Counted from the stretch's first letter, positions 1 through 9,300 are shown. The stretch: 64,000 bases of DNA from Tenacibaculum sp. (GCA_022448525.1 JAKVCX010000001.1:124001-188000), one strand, 5' to 3'. Notes: generated by a model not told the origin, from the letters alone. Numbers and translations are program-made.

Positions 1-951
1 ATACTTTAAACGCTCTTCAGTATCTGACTTTAATTTTGCTCGATGAGTTTGTAAATTACTACGTAAAGATGTTAATACTTTAATTGTTAAGTTATGCTTG
101 TGAACAAAACTGTCTTTACTTGCTGCCAATGTGGTGTAAGCATTTTTAAGACCTTCAAGTTCTTCTACTTTTTGCTCTAATTTAGTAACCTTACCAATAG
201 CCTGAGCATATTCAGCAGACTGTTTATCAGCGATTTCTTCTAACTCTTGACGAGCTTGCTTCAATAACGCATACTGTTCTTCTAGTTGTCCCTCAACTTC
301 TTTTTTCTTTTCAAGTGCTTTTGTGTGATTCTTTGTCGCTTCCACAATAGCAACTTGTAACTTATCTTCAACCTCTTTGATTTCTACTTCACGTTCTTTT
401 AAACGCGTAACAGCTGCTTGAGATTTGAATGATAATTCAGAAAGTAAGGTTTGTACATCTGCACTTTCAATTCGCTCCTGAAACATCGCCTTAGCTCTGT
501 TATCGGCACCAGAACGAACTTTCTCTGCTTCTTTTAACTCTTGTTCTGCCTTCGCTATTTTACTCTTTCTTCCCCAAAGATTATTCCACCAAGTATCTGG
601 TTTATTTTGAGCATCTTCTAATTCTATTCTAGCTCTTTCTAAAGCTTTTTGAGCATCGTCAATGATTTTTTGTTCATCAGCATTTAACGAAGAAAACTTT
701 TCAAAAATAATCCCAACCTCATCTTGATAGTCCGTTAAATCTTTAATAGCATCTAAAAGTGTAGTTCTATCTTTTTCTGCCATATTTACAACATCGTCTA
801 ATGTTGCGTTTAAAATTTTCTGTCTTACCTGAGGATCATCTTCTTGTGCTAATTTAGACTTCATGCTATCGATAGCTTTACCCCAATTAACATCAACTTT
901 TTCAGTTTTCTCGTTAGAATTCGTTTCTAATAAATCAAAATCATCAGACAT
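1..951 (-). CDS. coiled-coil rich protein of unknown function, C-terminus truncated by window edge
   Basis: Open frame on the minus strand from ATG (complement of 949-951) to window start; begins MSDDFDLLETNSNEKTEKVDVNWGKAIDSMKSKLAQ; 317 codons without stop; long Glu/Lys/Ala heptad-like stretches. Not in ORF track because the stop lies outside the window. Confidence 0.8.
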   Translation of the reverse strand, partial: MSDDFDLLETNSNEKTEKVDVNWGKAIDSMKSKLAQEDDPQVRQKILNATLDDVVNMAEKDRTTLLDAIKDLTDYQDEVGIIFEKFSSLNADEQKIIDDAQKALERARIELEDAQNKPDTWWNNLWGRKSKIAKAEQELKEAEKVRSGADNRAKAMFQERIESADVQTLLSELSFKSQAAVTRLKEREVEIKEVEDKLQVAIVEATKNHTKALEKKKEVEGQLEEQYALLKQARQELEEIADKQSAEYAQAIGKVTKLEQKVEELEGLKNAYTTLAASKDSFVHKHNLTIKVLTSLRSNLQTHRAKLKSDTEERLKY

Positions 952-1085
952 TTTTTGTGCGTTTTTTATAGTTGTACAATTTTTAAAGTTAGCAATTTCG
1001 TTAAAAAAAATTATTTAAAATAATTATTCAACAAATAATATGTAGCACATTTTCTCAAAATGTTACAAGAAATCTCATAAAAAAG

Positions 1086-1115
1086 AAAACCGCTTTTGGA
1101 TAAAAGCGGTTTTTA
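1086..1115. terminator. intrinsic terminator hairpin
   Basis: AAAACCGCTTTT-ggat-AAAAGCGGTTTT perfect stem, T-run on + and A-run on 5' side; located between two minus-strand genes (after aceA). Confidence 0.8.
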
Positions 1116-1175
1116 CTTCAAACTAGAAATATATGTAAACAAACAACTAACTAAAACTTGAGAAGTTTTAGTATT

Positions 1176-2798
1176 TTATACTGTTGCTGTTGCAACTTCT
1201 TCTTCTGTTGCTTTAGAATCAAACTGATTAGATGTATTTTTCGACCCACCAGCTTTTAAAGCATTATCTCCTGAGAAGAATGTTTTGTGATCATCTCCTA
1301 AATCTGACCCTGCCATTCTTTGGTGTTTTACACAAGAAACTCCTTTTCTAATTTCTTGACGTTGCACCCCTTTTACGTAAGCTAACATTCCTTTCTCTCC
1401 GAAATATCCTTCTGCTAAATCATTCATATGAAGTGCAGTTGTGTGGTATGTCGGTAATGTAATTAAGTGGTGGAAAATTCCAGCTTCTCTAGCCCCATCT
1501 AATTGGAACGTTCTGATTTTCTCATCCGCTCTATTACATAATTCAGAACCATCGTATTTTGCATCCATTAAGTTTGCTCTGTCATAACCAGATACATCTT
1601 CTCCAGCTTCAACCATTGCGTCATACACTTGTGTACGGAAATTTAAAGTCCAGTTAAATGATGGTGAATTGTTGTAAACTAATTTTGCATTTGGCACAAC
1701 TTCTTTTACTCTGTTTACCATTGCTGCAATTTGACCTACGTGTGGAGTTGGCGTTTCAATCCATAATAAATCAGCTCCGTTTTGTAAACTTGTAACACAG
1801 TCTAAAACAACTCTATCGATATTCGTTCCATCTCTAAACTTATATAATCCATTAGCCAATCTTACTGGACGAACTAATTTCCCATCTCTTTTTAATAACA
1901 CTTCGTTATTTGTAACCTGATCTAAAGAAACTTCTTCACACTCAACGAAATCTAAATACTGAGAAGCTAAATCTCCTGGTTCTTGACTTACAGGTAATTT
2001 TTGAGTTAATCCAGCACCTTCAGAATCTGTTCTTGCAACAATAACTCCATCTTCAACTCCTAATTCTAGAAATGCATAACGAACAGCATTTAACTTAGCA
2101 ATAAAATCTTCATGCGGAACAGTTACTTTACCATCTTGGTGTCCACATTGCTTTGCATCTGACACTTGATTTTCAATTTGGATTGCACATGCACCAGCTT
2201 GAATCATTTTTTTAGCTAATAAATATGTAGCTTCTTCATTTCCAAAACCTGCATCAATATCAGCAATAATTGGAACAATATGCGTTTCGAAATTATCGAT
2301 TTGATCTTGTACATCTTCTCCAGCTTCTAACCTTCTGAATAAATCATTTAATTCGATAGCATCTGCCTGACGCAAGAAATCATAAATCTCTTCAATTAAA
2401 CCAGCAACTGCAGTTTTCTCGTGCATAGACTGATCAGGTAATGGTCCGAATTCAGAACGTAATGCTGCTACCATCCAACCTGATAAGTATAAATATTTTT
2501 TATCTGTAGTTTTATTATGTTTTTTAACCGCAATCATCTTTTGTTGAGCGACAAATCCATGCCAGCACCCTAAAGATTGAGTATATTGAGAAGAATCAGC
2601 ATCATAATCTGCCATATCTTTTCTCATGATTGAAGCTGTATATTTAGCAATATCTAAACCTGTTCTAAAACGGTTTTGTGTTGCCATTCTTGCAGCATTC
2701 TCTGGACTTATAGCGTTCCAAGATTTACCGAACTTTTCTTTTAAGTTTCTTACCGTTTCTAATGCAGAACTGTAACTTCCTTGTGGTAAATTTTTCAT
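1176..2798 (-). CDS. aceA: isocitrate lyase (long form)
   Basis: 540 aa; KKMIQAGACAIQIENQVSDAKQCGHQDGKVTVPHEDF contains the isocitrate lyase KxCGH signature; next to malate synthase. Confidence 0.95.
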   Translation of the reverse strand: MKNLPQGSYSSALETVRNLKEKFGKSWNAISPENAARMATQNRFRTGLDIAKYTASIMRKDMADYDADSSQYTQSLGCWHGFVAQQKMIAVKKHNKTTDKKYLYLSGWMVAALRSEFGPLPDQSMHEKTAVAGLIEEIYDFLRQADAIELNDLFRRLEAGEDVQDQIDNFETHIVPIIADIDAGFGNEEATYLLAKKMIQAGACAIQIENQVSDAKQCGHQDGKVTVPHEDFIAKLNAVRYAFLELGVEDGVIVARTDSEGAGLTQKLPVSQEPGDLASQYLDFVECEEVSLDQVTNNEVLLKRDGKLVRPVRLANGLYKFRDGTNIDRVVLDCVTSLQNGADLLWIETPTPHVGQIAAMVNRVKEVVPNAKLVYNNSPSFNWTLNFRTQVYDAMVEAGEDVSGYDRANLMDAKYDGSELCNRADEKIRTFQLDGAREAGIFHHLITLPTYHTTALHMNDLAEGYFGEKGMLAYVKGVQRQEIRKGVSCVKHQRMAGSDLGDDHKTFFSGDNALKAGGSKNTSNQFDSKATEEEVATATV

Positions 2799-2887
2799 AA
2801 TATTGTATTTCTAAATAAGTTGTTTATAATAATGACTTGCCCTTTAAATGTTGCCGCATTTTTGGGGCTTTTTTTTTGTTTTAATTT

Positions 2888-4483
2888 TTAAATGTATTGA
2901 TAAGCTGGAAGCGTTAAAAACTCTTCAAAATCTTCTGACAAGACTAAATCATCAAACAATTGAATCGCTAAATCAAACCTTCTAGTTTTGAATGATTCTT
3001 CTCCTACCAACTCTTTAATTTTTTCGATTTCTTGAGCTTTTAAATCTTGATACATTTCAACATCAAATTGCTCTTCACTTTCCAAACGAACACCTTTATG
3101 TAACCATTGCCAAATTTGTGTTCTAGAAATTTCTGCCGTAGCGGCATCTTCCATTAAGTTATATAAAGCAGCAGCACCGTTTCCTGCTAACCAACTTTCG
3201 ATATAAAGAATCCCAACATTAATATTATCACGAATACCAGTTTCTGTAACAGTTCCAACAGGCATTTCTACTAACTCCTCTTCTGTAACCGTTAAATCTT
3301 CACGCTTATTATCGATTTGATTTGCAGTTGGCATATGCTCATTAAACACATCCATTGCAACCTTAACCAATCCTGGATGTGCAACCCAAGTTCCGTCGTG
3401 ACCATTTTTAACTTCTTGTAACTTATCACCTTCTACTTTAGCATAAGCTGCTTTATTCGCTTCTTCGTCATTTTTAACTGGAATTTGAGCAGCCATTCCT
3501 CCCATTGCGTGAACACGACGAACGTGACAACGTTGAACTACTCTTTGAGAATATGCTTTCATAAATGGCGAGCTCATAGTTACTTGTGCTCGGTTTGGCA
3601 CTAAAAACCCTTCATGATTTCTAAACTTCTTTATGTACGAGAAAATATAATCCCATCTCCCACAATTAAGACCCGCCATATGATCTTTTAATTCATATAT
3701 AATTTCATCTAACTGAAAACTAGCTGTAATTGTTTCGATAAGTACAGTAGCTTTAATCGTATCTTGAGCAACACCTAAATATTCTTGAGCAAAAACAAAC
3801 ACCTCATTCCACCATCTTGCTTCCAAGTAGTGCTCTAATTTTGGTAAATAAAAATATGTTGCTGTTCCTTGCTCTAATAAAACTTTAATGTTATGGAAGA
3901 AGTACAATCCAAAATCTACTAATGACCCTGACATTTCCTCTCCATCCAACACAAAATGTCTTTCATTTAAATGCAAACCTCTTGGTCTTACTAACAAAAC
4001 AGCCGTTTCATCATTTAAACTATACGTTTTATCTTTCTTTTCGTTGTAGAACGAAATCGTTTTCGTGTTTGCATCAAATAAATTTTGTTGGCCATTTAAT
4101 ATGTTAGAAATTGTAGGAGAATTACTATCCTCAAAATCTGCCATAAACGTTTTCGCTCCTGAATTCAACGCATTAATTACCATCTTTCTATCAACAGGAC
4201 CAGTAATCTCAACTCGTCTATCCAATAAATCTTTTGGTAATGGTTTACATACCCAATCTGAATTTCTAATAGATTCTGTTTCTTTTGGAAAAGAAGGATA
4301 ATTTCCTTCATCAAAATACTGTTGTGTCTTGACTCTTTCCTCAAGCAACTCTAGTCGTTTATTATTAAACTTGACATGTAACTCTATTAAAAAAGCCTTC
4401 GCCTCTGGCGTTAAAATTGACTGGTAAGACTCTGCTTCAAATCCGCTGAACTGAATCTCATTTAGAATTGCTTTAGTTTCCAT
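2888..4483 (-). CDS. aceB: malate synthase A
   Basis: 531 aa; TFMADFEDSNSPT, LLVRPRGLHLNERH, GLNCGRWDYIFS motifs typical of malate synthase A. Confidence 0.95.
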   Translation of the reverse strand: METKAILNEIQFSGFEAESYQSILTPEAKAFLIELHVKFNNKRLELLEERVKTQQYFDEGNYPSFPKETESIRNSDWVCKPLPKDLLDRRVEITGPVDRKMVINALNSGAKTFMADFEDSNSPTISNILNGQQNLFDANTKTISFYNEKKDKTYSLNDETAVLLVRPRGLHLNERHFVLDGEEMSGSLVDFGLYFFHNIKVLLEQGTATYFYLPKLEHYLEARWWNEVFVFAQEYLGVAQDTIKATVLIETITASFQLDEIIYELKDHMAGLNCGRWDYIFSYIKKFRNHEGFLVPNRAQVTMSSPFMKAYSQRVVQRCHVRRVHAMGGMAAQIPVKNDEEANKAAYAKVEGDKLQEVKNGHDGTWVAHPGLVKVAMDVFNEHMPTANQIDNKREDLTVTEEELVEMPVGTVTETGIRDNINVGILYIESWLAGNGAAALYNLMEDAATAEISRTQIWQWLHKGVRLESEEQFDVEMYQDLKAQEIEKIKELVGEESFKTRRFDLAIQLFDDLVLSEDFEEFLTLPAYQYI

Positions 4484-4539
4484 TTTATCTTTTTTAAATA
4501 ATTACTCTACAATGTTATAAAATATTTTTGAACTCTCCA

Positions 4540-4553
4540 AGCGAACGTTCGCT
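4540..4553. promoter_or_regulatory. candidate operator, perfect 14-bp palindrome AGCGAACGTTCGCT
   Basis: Self-complementary sequence in the aceB / regulator divergent intergenic region; GTTCGCTATT recurs at 4582-4591 next to the regulator's promoter. Confidence 0.6.
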
Positions 4554-4596
4554 ATTTTTATAAAAAATTCAATTTTTATAAGTTCGCTATTATTCA

Positions 4597-4604
4597 TAAC
4601 TTTG
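4597..4604 (+). promoter_or_regulatory. Bacteroidota -7 promoter element TAACTTTG
   Basis: Matches TAnnTTTG; 5 nt before the ATG at 4610, implying a very short or absent leader. Confidence 0.55.
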
Positions 4605-4609
4605 ATTTT

Positions 4610-6094
4610 ATGTTATTAGAAGAACAGTACATTCGCCTTATTTTTGGGCTTAAATTGAAGCAAATTAGAACAGAGAAAAAGCTTTCTCTTTTTGGTTTAG
4701 GAAAACTTACAGGATTATCAAAATCTTATTTAAATGAGATAGAAAAGGGAAAAAAATATCCCAAAACCGATAAAATCGCCATACTAGCAGAAAGTCTTGA
4801 AGTGCCATATGATCATTTAGTATCTTTAAAATTAGACAAAAACCTCGCTCCTATTGGTGAAATTTTACAATCTAAGATTTTAAAGGAAATACCTCTTGAC
4901 CTTTTCGGGATTCAGGAAAATAACTTAATTGATATTATAGCAAATGCACCTGCCAAAGTAAATGCATTCATCAGTACGATTATTAAAATTTCCCAAAATT
5001 ATAATCTTACAAGAGAGAGTTTCTTCCTAGCTTCTTTGCGTTCCTATCAAGAGGCACACAATAATTATTTTGAAGATATTGAAGAAAGTGTTGAAAAATT
5101 TGCGAAAGCTTACCACATTAATCTTAATAAAAAAATCACTTCAGAAGATTTAAAAGAAATTTTAATTGAAGAATTTGGTTACAATGTAGATACTGAAGAA
5201 TTGTCAAAACACACCAAATTAACAGACCTAAGAAACATTTACATTCCGAAGAAAAACACACTTTTATTAAGTAAAGAAATTTCAGAACCACAAAAAACAT
5301 TTATTTACGCTAAAGAAATAGCTTACAATTTCTTGAAAATTGAAGATCGATTGTACACTTTCCCTTGGATAAAATTTGAAAGTTTTGATCAAGTATTGAA
5401 TAACTTCATCGCCTCTTATTTCGCTGGTGCTTTAATTATCCCAAAACAACAATTAATAAATCAACTAAAAGATTTATTTAACAAAGAAGATTGGAATCCG
5501 CTTAGATTACATAAAATACTAACAAGTTATAATTGTTCCGATGAAACTTTTTATCAACGATTAACGAATATTCTACCAACGGCTTTTAATATTAAGAACT
5601 TGTTCTTTTTGCGTTTTACACATAAAGAAGGCTCTCCGAAATATCGTTTAAGTAAAGAATTACATATTACTCAACAGCAGGCTCCTCACGCCAATAGAAA
5701 TCAAGAACACTACTGTAGAAGATGGGTTTCTATCAAAACCATTCAAGATTTTGAAAATTCAGATCAAAAGAAATCTTCATCAGGAATTCAGATTTCATCT
5801 TACGAGAATTCAACGAATGAATATTTAGTATTGTCTTCAGCCAATAAAGATCCATTTAAAAAAGATATTTATCGAAGTATTAGTATTGGAATGCTTTTAT
5901 CTCCACACTTAAAACGAAAAGTCAAGTTTTTCAAAGAAGATACTTTTGAGAAAAATGTGGTTGGGGTGACTTGTGAATCTTGTTCCGTGAAAGACTGTAA
6001 AGAACGTGTATCAGAACCTTGGATACTAGATAAAAAAGCACGTTACAAAGAAATTGAAAACACCGTAAAAAACATCATCGAATCGTACGAGTAA
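4610..6094 (+). CDS. XRE-family regulator with IrrE-like and C-terminal short-chain-acyl-regulator domain (RamB/PrpR-like)
   Basis: N-terminal HTH (KLKQIRTEKKLSLFGLGKLTGLSKSYLNEIEKGKKYPKTDKIAILAESL), long middle region, C-terminal CESCSVKDC cysteine motif; divergent from aceB. Confidence 0.85.
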   Translation: MLLEEQYIRLIFGLKLKQIRTEKKLSLFGLGKLTGLSKSYLNEIEKGKKYPKTDKIAILAESLEVPYDHLVSLKLDKNLAPIGEILQSKILKEIPLDLFGIQENNLIDIIANAPAKVNAFISTIIKISQNYNLTRESFFLASLRSYQEAHNNYFEDIEESVEKFAKAYHINLNKKITSEDLKEILIEEFGYNVDTEELSKHTKLTDLRNIYIPKKNTLLLSKEISEPQKTFIYAKEIAYNFLKIEDRLYTFPWIKFESFDQVLNNFIASYFAGALIIPKQQLINQLKDLFNKEDWNPLRLHKILTSYNCSDETFYQRLTNILPTAFNIKNLFFLRFTHKEGSPKYRLSKELHITQQQAPHANRNQEHYCRRWVSIKTIQDFENSDQKKSSSGIQISSYENSTNEYLVLSSANKDPFKKDIYRSISIGMLLSPHLKRKVKFFKEDTFEKNVVGVTCESCSVKDCKERVSEPWILDKKARYKEIENTVKNIIESYE

Positions 6095-6152
6095 TCACCT
6101 TGAAGTGTGCTGGTATTTTCTTATTTTAGCACTCGCAAACAAACAAAGATCT

Positions 6153-7796
6153 ATGGACATTAACTTCAATAAAAACGAAGACCACAATAAGTTGTTGGCT
6201 TCGGATTTAAAACAGCGTTTAGCCAAAATAAAATTAGGAGGAGGAGAAAAAAGAATTCAAAAACATCATGAAAAAGGCAAACTAACTGCAAGAGAGCGAA
6301 TTGACTATTTACTTGATAACGATTCTGACTCTATTGAAATTGGAGCTTTTGCTGGTGAAGGAATGTATAAAGAACATGGTGGATGTCCTTCTGGTGGTGT
6401 AGTTATCAAAATCGGTTATGTAAAAGGCAAGCAATGTATTGTAGTAGCAAATGACGCTACTGTAAAAGCCGGTGCTTGGTTTCCTATCACAGGAAAAAAG
6501 AATTTAAGAGCTCAAGAAATTGCAATCGAAAACAGATTACCAATTATTTATTTAGTGGATTCTGCTGGTGTGTACTTACCAATGCAAGATGAAATTTTTC
6601 CAGACAAAGAACATTTCGGACGAATTTTCAGAAATAATGCGGTAATGAGCAGTATGGGAATTACACAAATTGCCGCTGTTATGGGAAGTTGTGTTGCTGG
6701 TGGAGCGTATTTACCAATTATGAGTGATGAAGCTTTGATTGTAGATAAAACAGGAAGTATATTTTTAGCAGGAAGCTATTTAGTAAAAGCCGCTATTGGT
6801 GAAGCTATTGACAATGAAACTTTAGGTGGAGCAACAACACATTGTGAAATTTCTGGGGTTACCGATTACAAAGCTAAAGATGATAAAGACGCTTTAGATC
6901 GTATTAAAAATGTAATGGATAAAATTGGAGACTTTGAAAAGGCTGGTTATAACAGATCAGAAAGCAAAGCTCCTGCAAAAGATGAAAACGAAATCTTTGG
7001 AATTTTGCCAAAAGCGCGTCATGAACAATATGACATGATAGAAATTATAGAGCGCTTGGTGGATAATTCTGAATTTGACGAATATAAAGCTGGATACGGA
7101 CAAACCATTATTACAGGTTATGCAAGAATTGATGGCTGGGCAGTTGGTATTGTAGCGAATCAAAGAAAAATTGTAAAATCAAAAGGTGCAAAAACTAAGC
7201 CTAGTGAAATGCAATTTGGTGGAGTAATTTATTCTGATTCTGCTGACAAAGCAACTCGTTTTATTGCAAACTGTAATCAGAAAAAAATTCCTTTAGTATT
7301 CCTACAAGACGTTACTGGATTTATGGTAGGAAGTAAATCTGAACATGGTGGAATTATTAAAGATGGAGCCAAAATGGTAAATGCTGTTAGTAATTCAGTA
7401 GTTCCTAAGTTCACTATTGTAGTTGGAAATTCATACGGAGCTGGAAATTACGCCATGTGTGGAAAAGCATACGATCCAAGATTAATAGCCGCTTGGCCAA
7501 GTGCCGAATTAGCGGTTATGAGTGGTGCTTCTGCTGCTAAAGTTTTACTACAAATAGAAACTGCTGCTTTAAAGAAGAAAGGTGAAGAGATTACTAAAGA
7601 GAAGGAAGAAGAATTATTTAACAAAATTAAATCTAGATACGACGAACAAATTTCTCCGTATTATGCTGCAGCTAGAATTTGGACAGATGCAGTTATTAAT
7701 CCGTTAGATACAAGAAAATGGATTTCAATGGGAATTGAAGCAGCAAATCATGCGCCAATTGAAAAGCCATTTAATTTGGGAGTTATTCAAGTTTAA
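6153..7796 (+). CDS. acyl-CoA carboxylase, carboxyltransferase (beta) subunit
   Basis: GKLTARERIDYLLD, GGCPSGGVV, VFLQDVTGFMVG, GNSYGAGNYAMCG motifs. Start moved from 6105 to the Met at 6153 (MDINFNKNEDHNK) because the preceding 16 residues look non-native. Confidence 0.9.
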   Translation: MDINFNKNEDHNKLLASDLKQRLAKIKLGGGEKRIQKHHEKGKLTARERIDYLLDNDSDSIEIGAFAGEGMYKEHGGCPSGGVVIKIGYVKGKQCIVVANDATVKAGAWFPITGKKNLRAQEIAIENRLPIIYLVDSAGVYLPMQDEIFPDKEHFGRIFRNNAVMSSMGITQIAAVMGSCVAGGAYLPIMSDEALIVDKTGSIFLAGSYLVKAAIGEAIDNETLGGATTHCEISGVTDYKAKDDKDALDRIKNVMDKIGDFEKAGYNRSESKAPAKDENEIFGILPKARHEQYDMIEIIERLVDNSEFDEYKAGYGQTIITGYARIDGWAVGIVANQRKIVKSKGAKTKPSEMQFGGVIYSDSADKATRFIANCNQKKIPLVFLQDVTGFMVGSKSEHGGIIKDGAKMVNAVSNSVVPKFTIVVGNSYGAGNYAMCGKAYDPRLIAAWPSAELAVMSGASAAKVLLQIETAALKKKGEEITKEKEEELFNKIKSRYDEQISPYYAAARIWTDAVINPLDTRKWISMGIEAANHAPIEKPFNLGVIQV

Positions 7797-7838
7797 TTAT
7801 TTTTACAGGAATTTTTTTACAAAATATAATATCAGGAA

Positions 7839-8561
7839 ATGGGAAGAGCATTTGAATTTAGGAAAGCAAGAAAGATGAAACGTTGGTCTGCAATGGCTAA
7901 AACCTTTACTAGAATTGGTAAAGACATAGTTATGGCTGTAAAAGAAGGCGGACCGAATCCTGAAACCAATTCTCGTTTACGTGTTGTAATCCAAAATGCA
8001 AAGGCTGCAAATATGCCTAAGGATAACGTAGCGCGTGCAATTAAAAAAGCATCAGATAAAGATACTGCAAACTATAAAGAAGTTTTATTTGAAGGATATG
8101 CTCCTCATGGAATTGCCATTGTGGTAGAAACTGCTACAAACAACAACAACAGAACAGTTGCTAATGTAAGAGCTGCTTTTAATAAATGTAATGGAAACTT
8201 AGGAACTTCTGGATCAGTTGTATTTATGTTTGATCATGTAGTAAACTTTAAAGTGAAAGAAGAATCTTTAGGAATGGACTTGGAAGAGTTCGAAATGGAA
8301 ATGATTGACTTTGAAGTTGAAGAAGTTTTTGCCGACGAAGAAGATAACAGTATTATGTTATACGCTCCGTTTGGACAGTTTGGTGCCATTCAAGGATATT
8401 TAGAGGAAAACAATATTGAAATTGTTTCATCTGAATTTGAAAGAATTCCTACTACGACAACAAAACTTAGTGAAGAACAACAAGCTGATGTTGAGAAGCT
8501 TTTAGAACGTTTAGAAGAAGATGATGATGTCAATCAAGTCTACCACTCGATGGAGATGTAA
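7839..8561 (+). CDS. yebC: YebC/PmpR family protein
   Basis: MGRAFEFRKARKMKRWSAMAKTFTRIGKDIVMAVKEGGPNPETNSRLR.. AKAANMPKDNVARAIKKA. Confidence 0.95.
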   Translation: MGRAFEFRKARKMKRWSAMAKTFTRIGKDIVMAVKEGGPNPETNSRLRVVIQNAKAANMPKDNVARAIKKASDKDTANYKEVLFEGYAPHGIAIVVETATNNNNRTVANVRAAFNKCNGNLGTSGSVVFMFDHVVNFKVKEESLGMDLEEFEMEMIDFEVEEVFADEEDNSIMLYAPFGQFGAIQGYLEENNIEIVSSEFERIPTTTTKLSEEQQADVEKLLERLEEDDDVNQVYHSMEM

Positions 8562-8587
8562 ACTCAAAAAACATATTATTTTTCAAG

Positions 8588-8617
8588 AAAAACCCGCAAG
8601 TAAACTAGCGGGTTTTT
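8588..8617 (+). terminator. intrinsic terminator after yebC
   Basis: ACCCGC-n10-GCGGGT followed by TTTT. Confidence 0.8.
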
Positions 8618-8741
8618 ATGTTATCTTAAATTATTTATACTTGTATATATGCTGATTATTTATTCCCTCTTTACTCTTTTAATTTATTTTGTATTGTTTT
8701 TATATTTTTAGTCTGATTTAAAATTTCAAAATATTTAGTCT

Positions 8742-8966
8742 ATGAAAAAATCAATCTTAAATCTAGGAACACCGATTTCTAGAAATTCTCAACAATCAAT
8801 TTTCGGAGAATCTGGATCCTCATACTGAGACTGTTCAGGAGGTCAAATATACTATCACAATACAATTGTAGAAACATATTGTGGAGATTATGATCGACAT
8901 GCCATAGAAGTAGCTCCACCACCAACTAAGAACATAATATTCCAAGACTTGGAACACATGGTTTAA
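8742..8966 (+). pseudogene. short leader-type peptide gene interrupted by in-frame TGA (8826-8828)
   Basis: MKKSILNLGTPISRNSQQSIFGESGSSY*DCSGGQIYYHNTIVETYCGDYDRHAIEVAPPPTKNIIFQDLEHMV; frame stays open on both sides of a single TGA; own terminator at 8993. Confidence 0.6.
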
Positions 8967-8992
8967 ATAATTAAACGGATTTATTCTATATT

Positions 8993-9020
8993 AAAAAGTG
9001 AATTTCGGTTCACTTTTTTT
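8993..9020 (+). terminator. intrinsic terminator
   Basis: AAAAAGTGAA-loop-TTCACTTTTTTT. Confidence 0.85.
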
Positions 9021-9156
9021 GTCTCTACACTCATTATTCCGCTGCTTAATTTATCATTCGTTTTTTGTTTTTTACCTGAACTTACCTATAGTTTTATCTG
9101 AAATTTTCAAATAATTAGATTTTACAAATTAAATTAAAGAAGTAAAATTTATAATT

Positions 9157-9300
9157 ATGAAAGCTAACCCAATACTAGTAAGACTTATTAAATCATATGG
9201 AAATAAATATGTTATAAAATTTCCAAAACTAATTATGACCGTTGATAGATATTATTACACTAAAATGTCTAATAGTCCGGATGAGTATAAATTCATATAA
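9157..9300 (+). CDS. orphan 47-aa basic peptide
   Basis: MKANPILVRLIKSYGNKYVIKFPKLIMTVDRYYYTKMSNSPDEYKFI; followed at once by a hairpin (9311-9334). Confidence 0.4.
   Translation: MKANPILVRLIKSYGNKYVIKFPKLIMTVDRYYYTKMSNSPDEYKFI

Noticed and set aside
3922-4301. Two plus-strand ORFs (3922-4107, 4065-4301)
   Set aside because: Entirely antisense to aceB, no recognisable domain, typical shadow ORFs.
6105-6152. Upstream 16 codons of the acyl-CoA carboxylase ORF
   Set aside because: MCWYFLILALANKQRS is not like the family N-terminus; the Met at 6153 begins the expected sequence.
6957-7163. Minus-strand ORF 68 aa
   Set aside because: Antisense inside a confident carboxylase gene.
8826-8828. In-frame TGA as selenocysteine codon
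   Set aside because: No SECIS-like hairpin was seen immediately downstream and no selenocysteine machinery is visible in the window; Trp-to-stop mutation is simpler.
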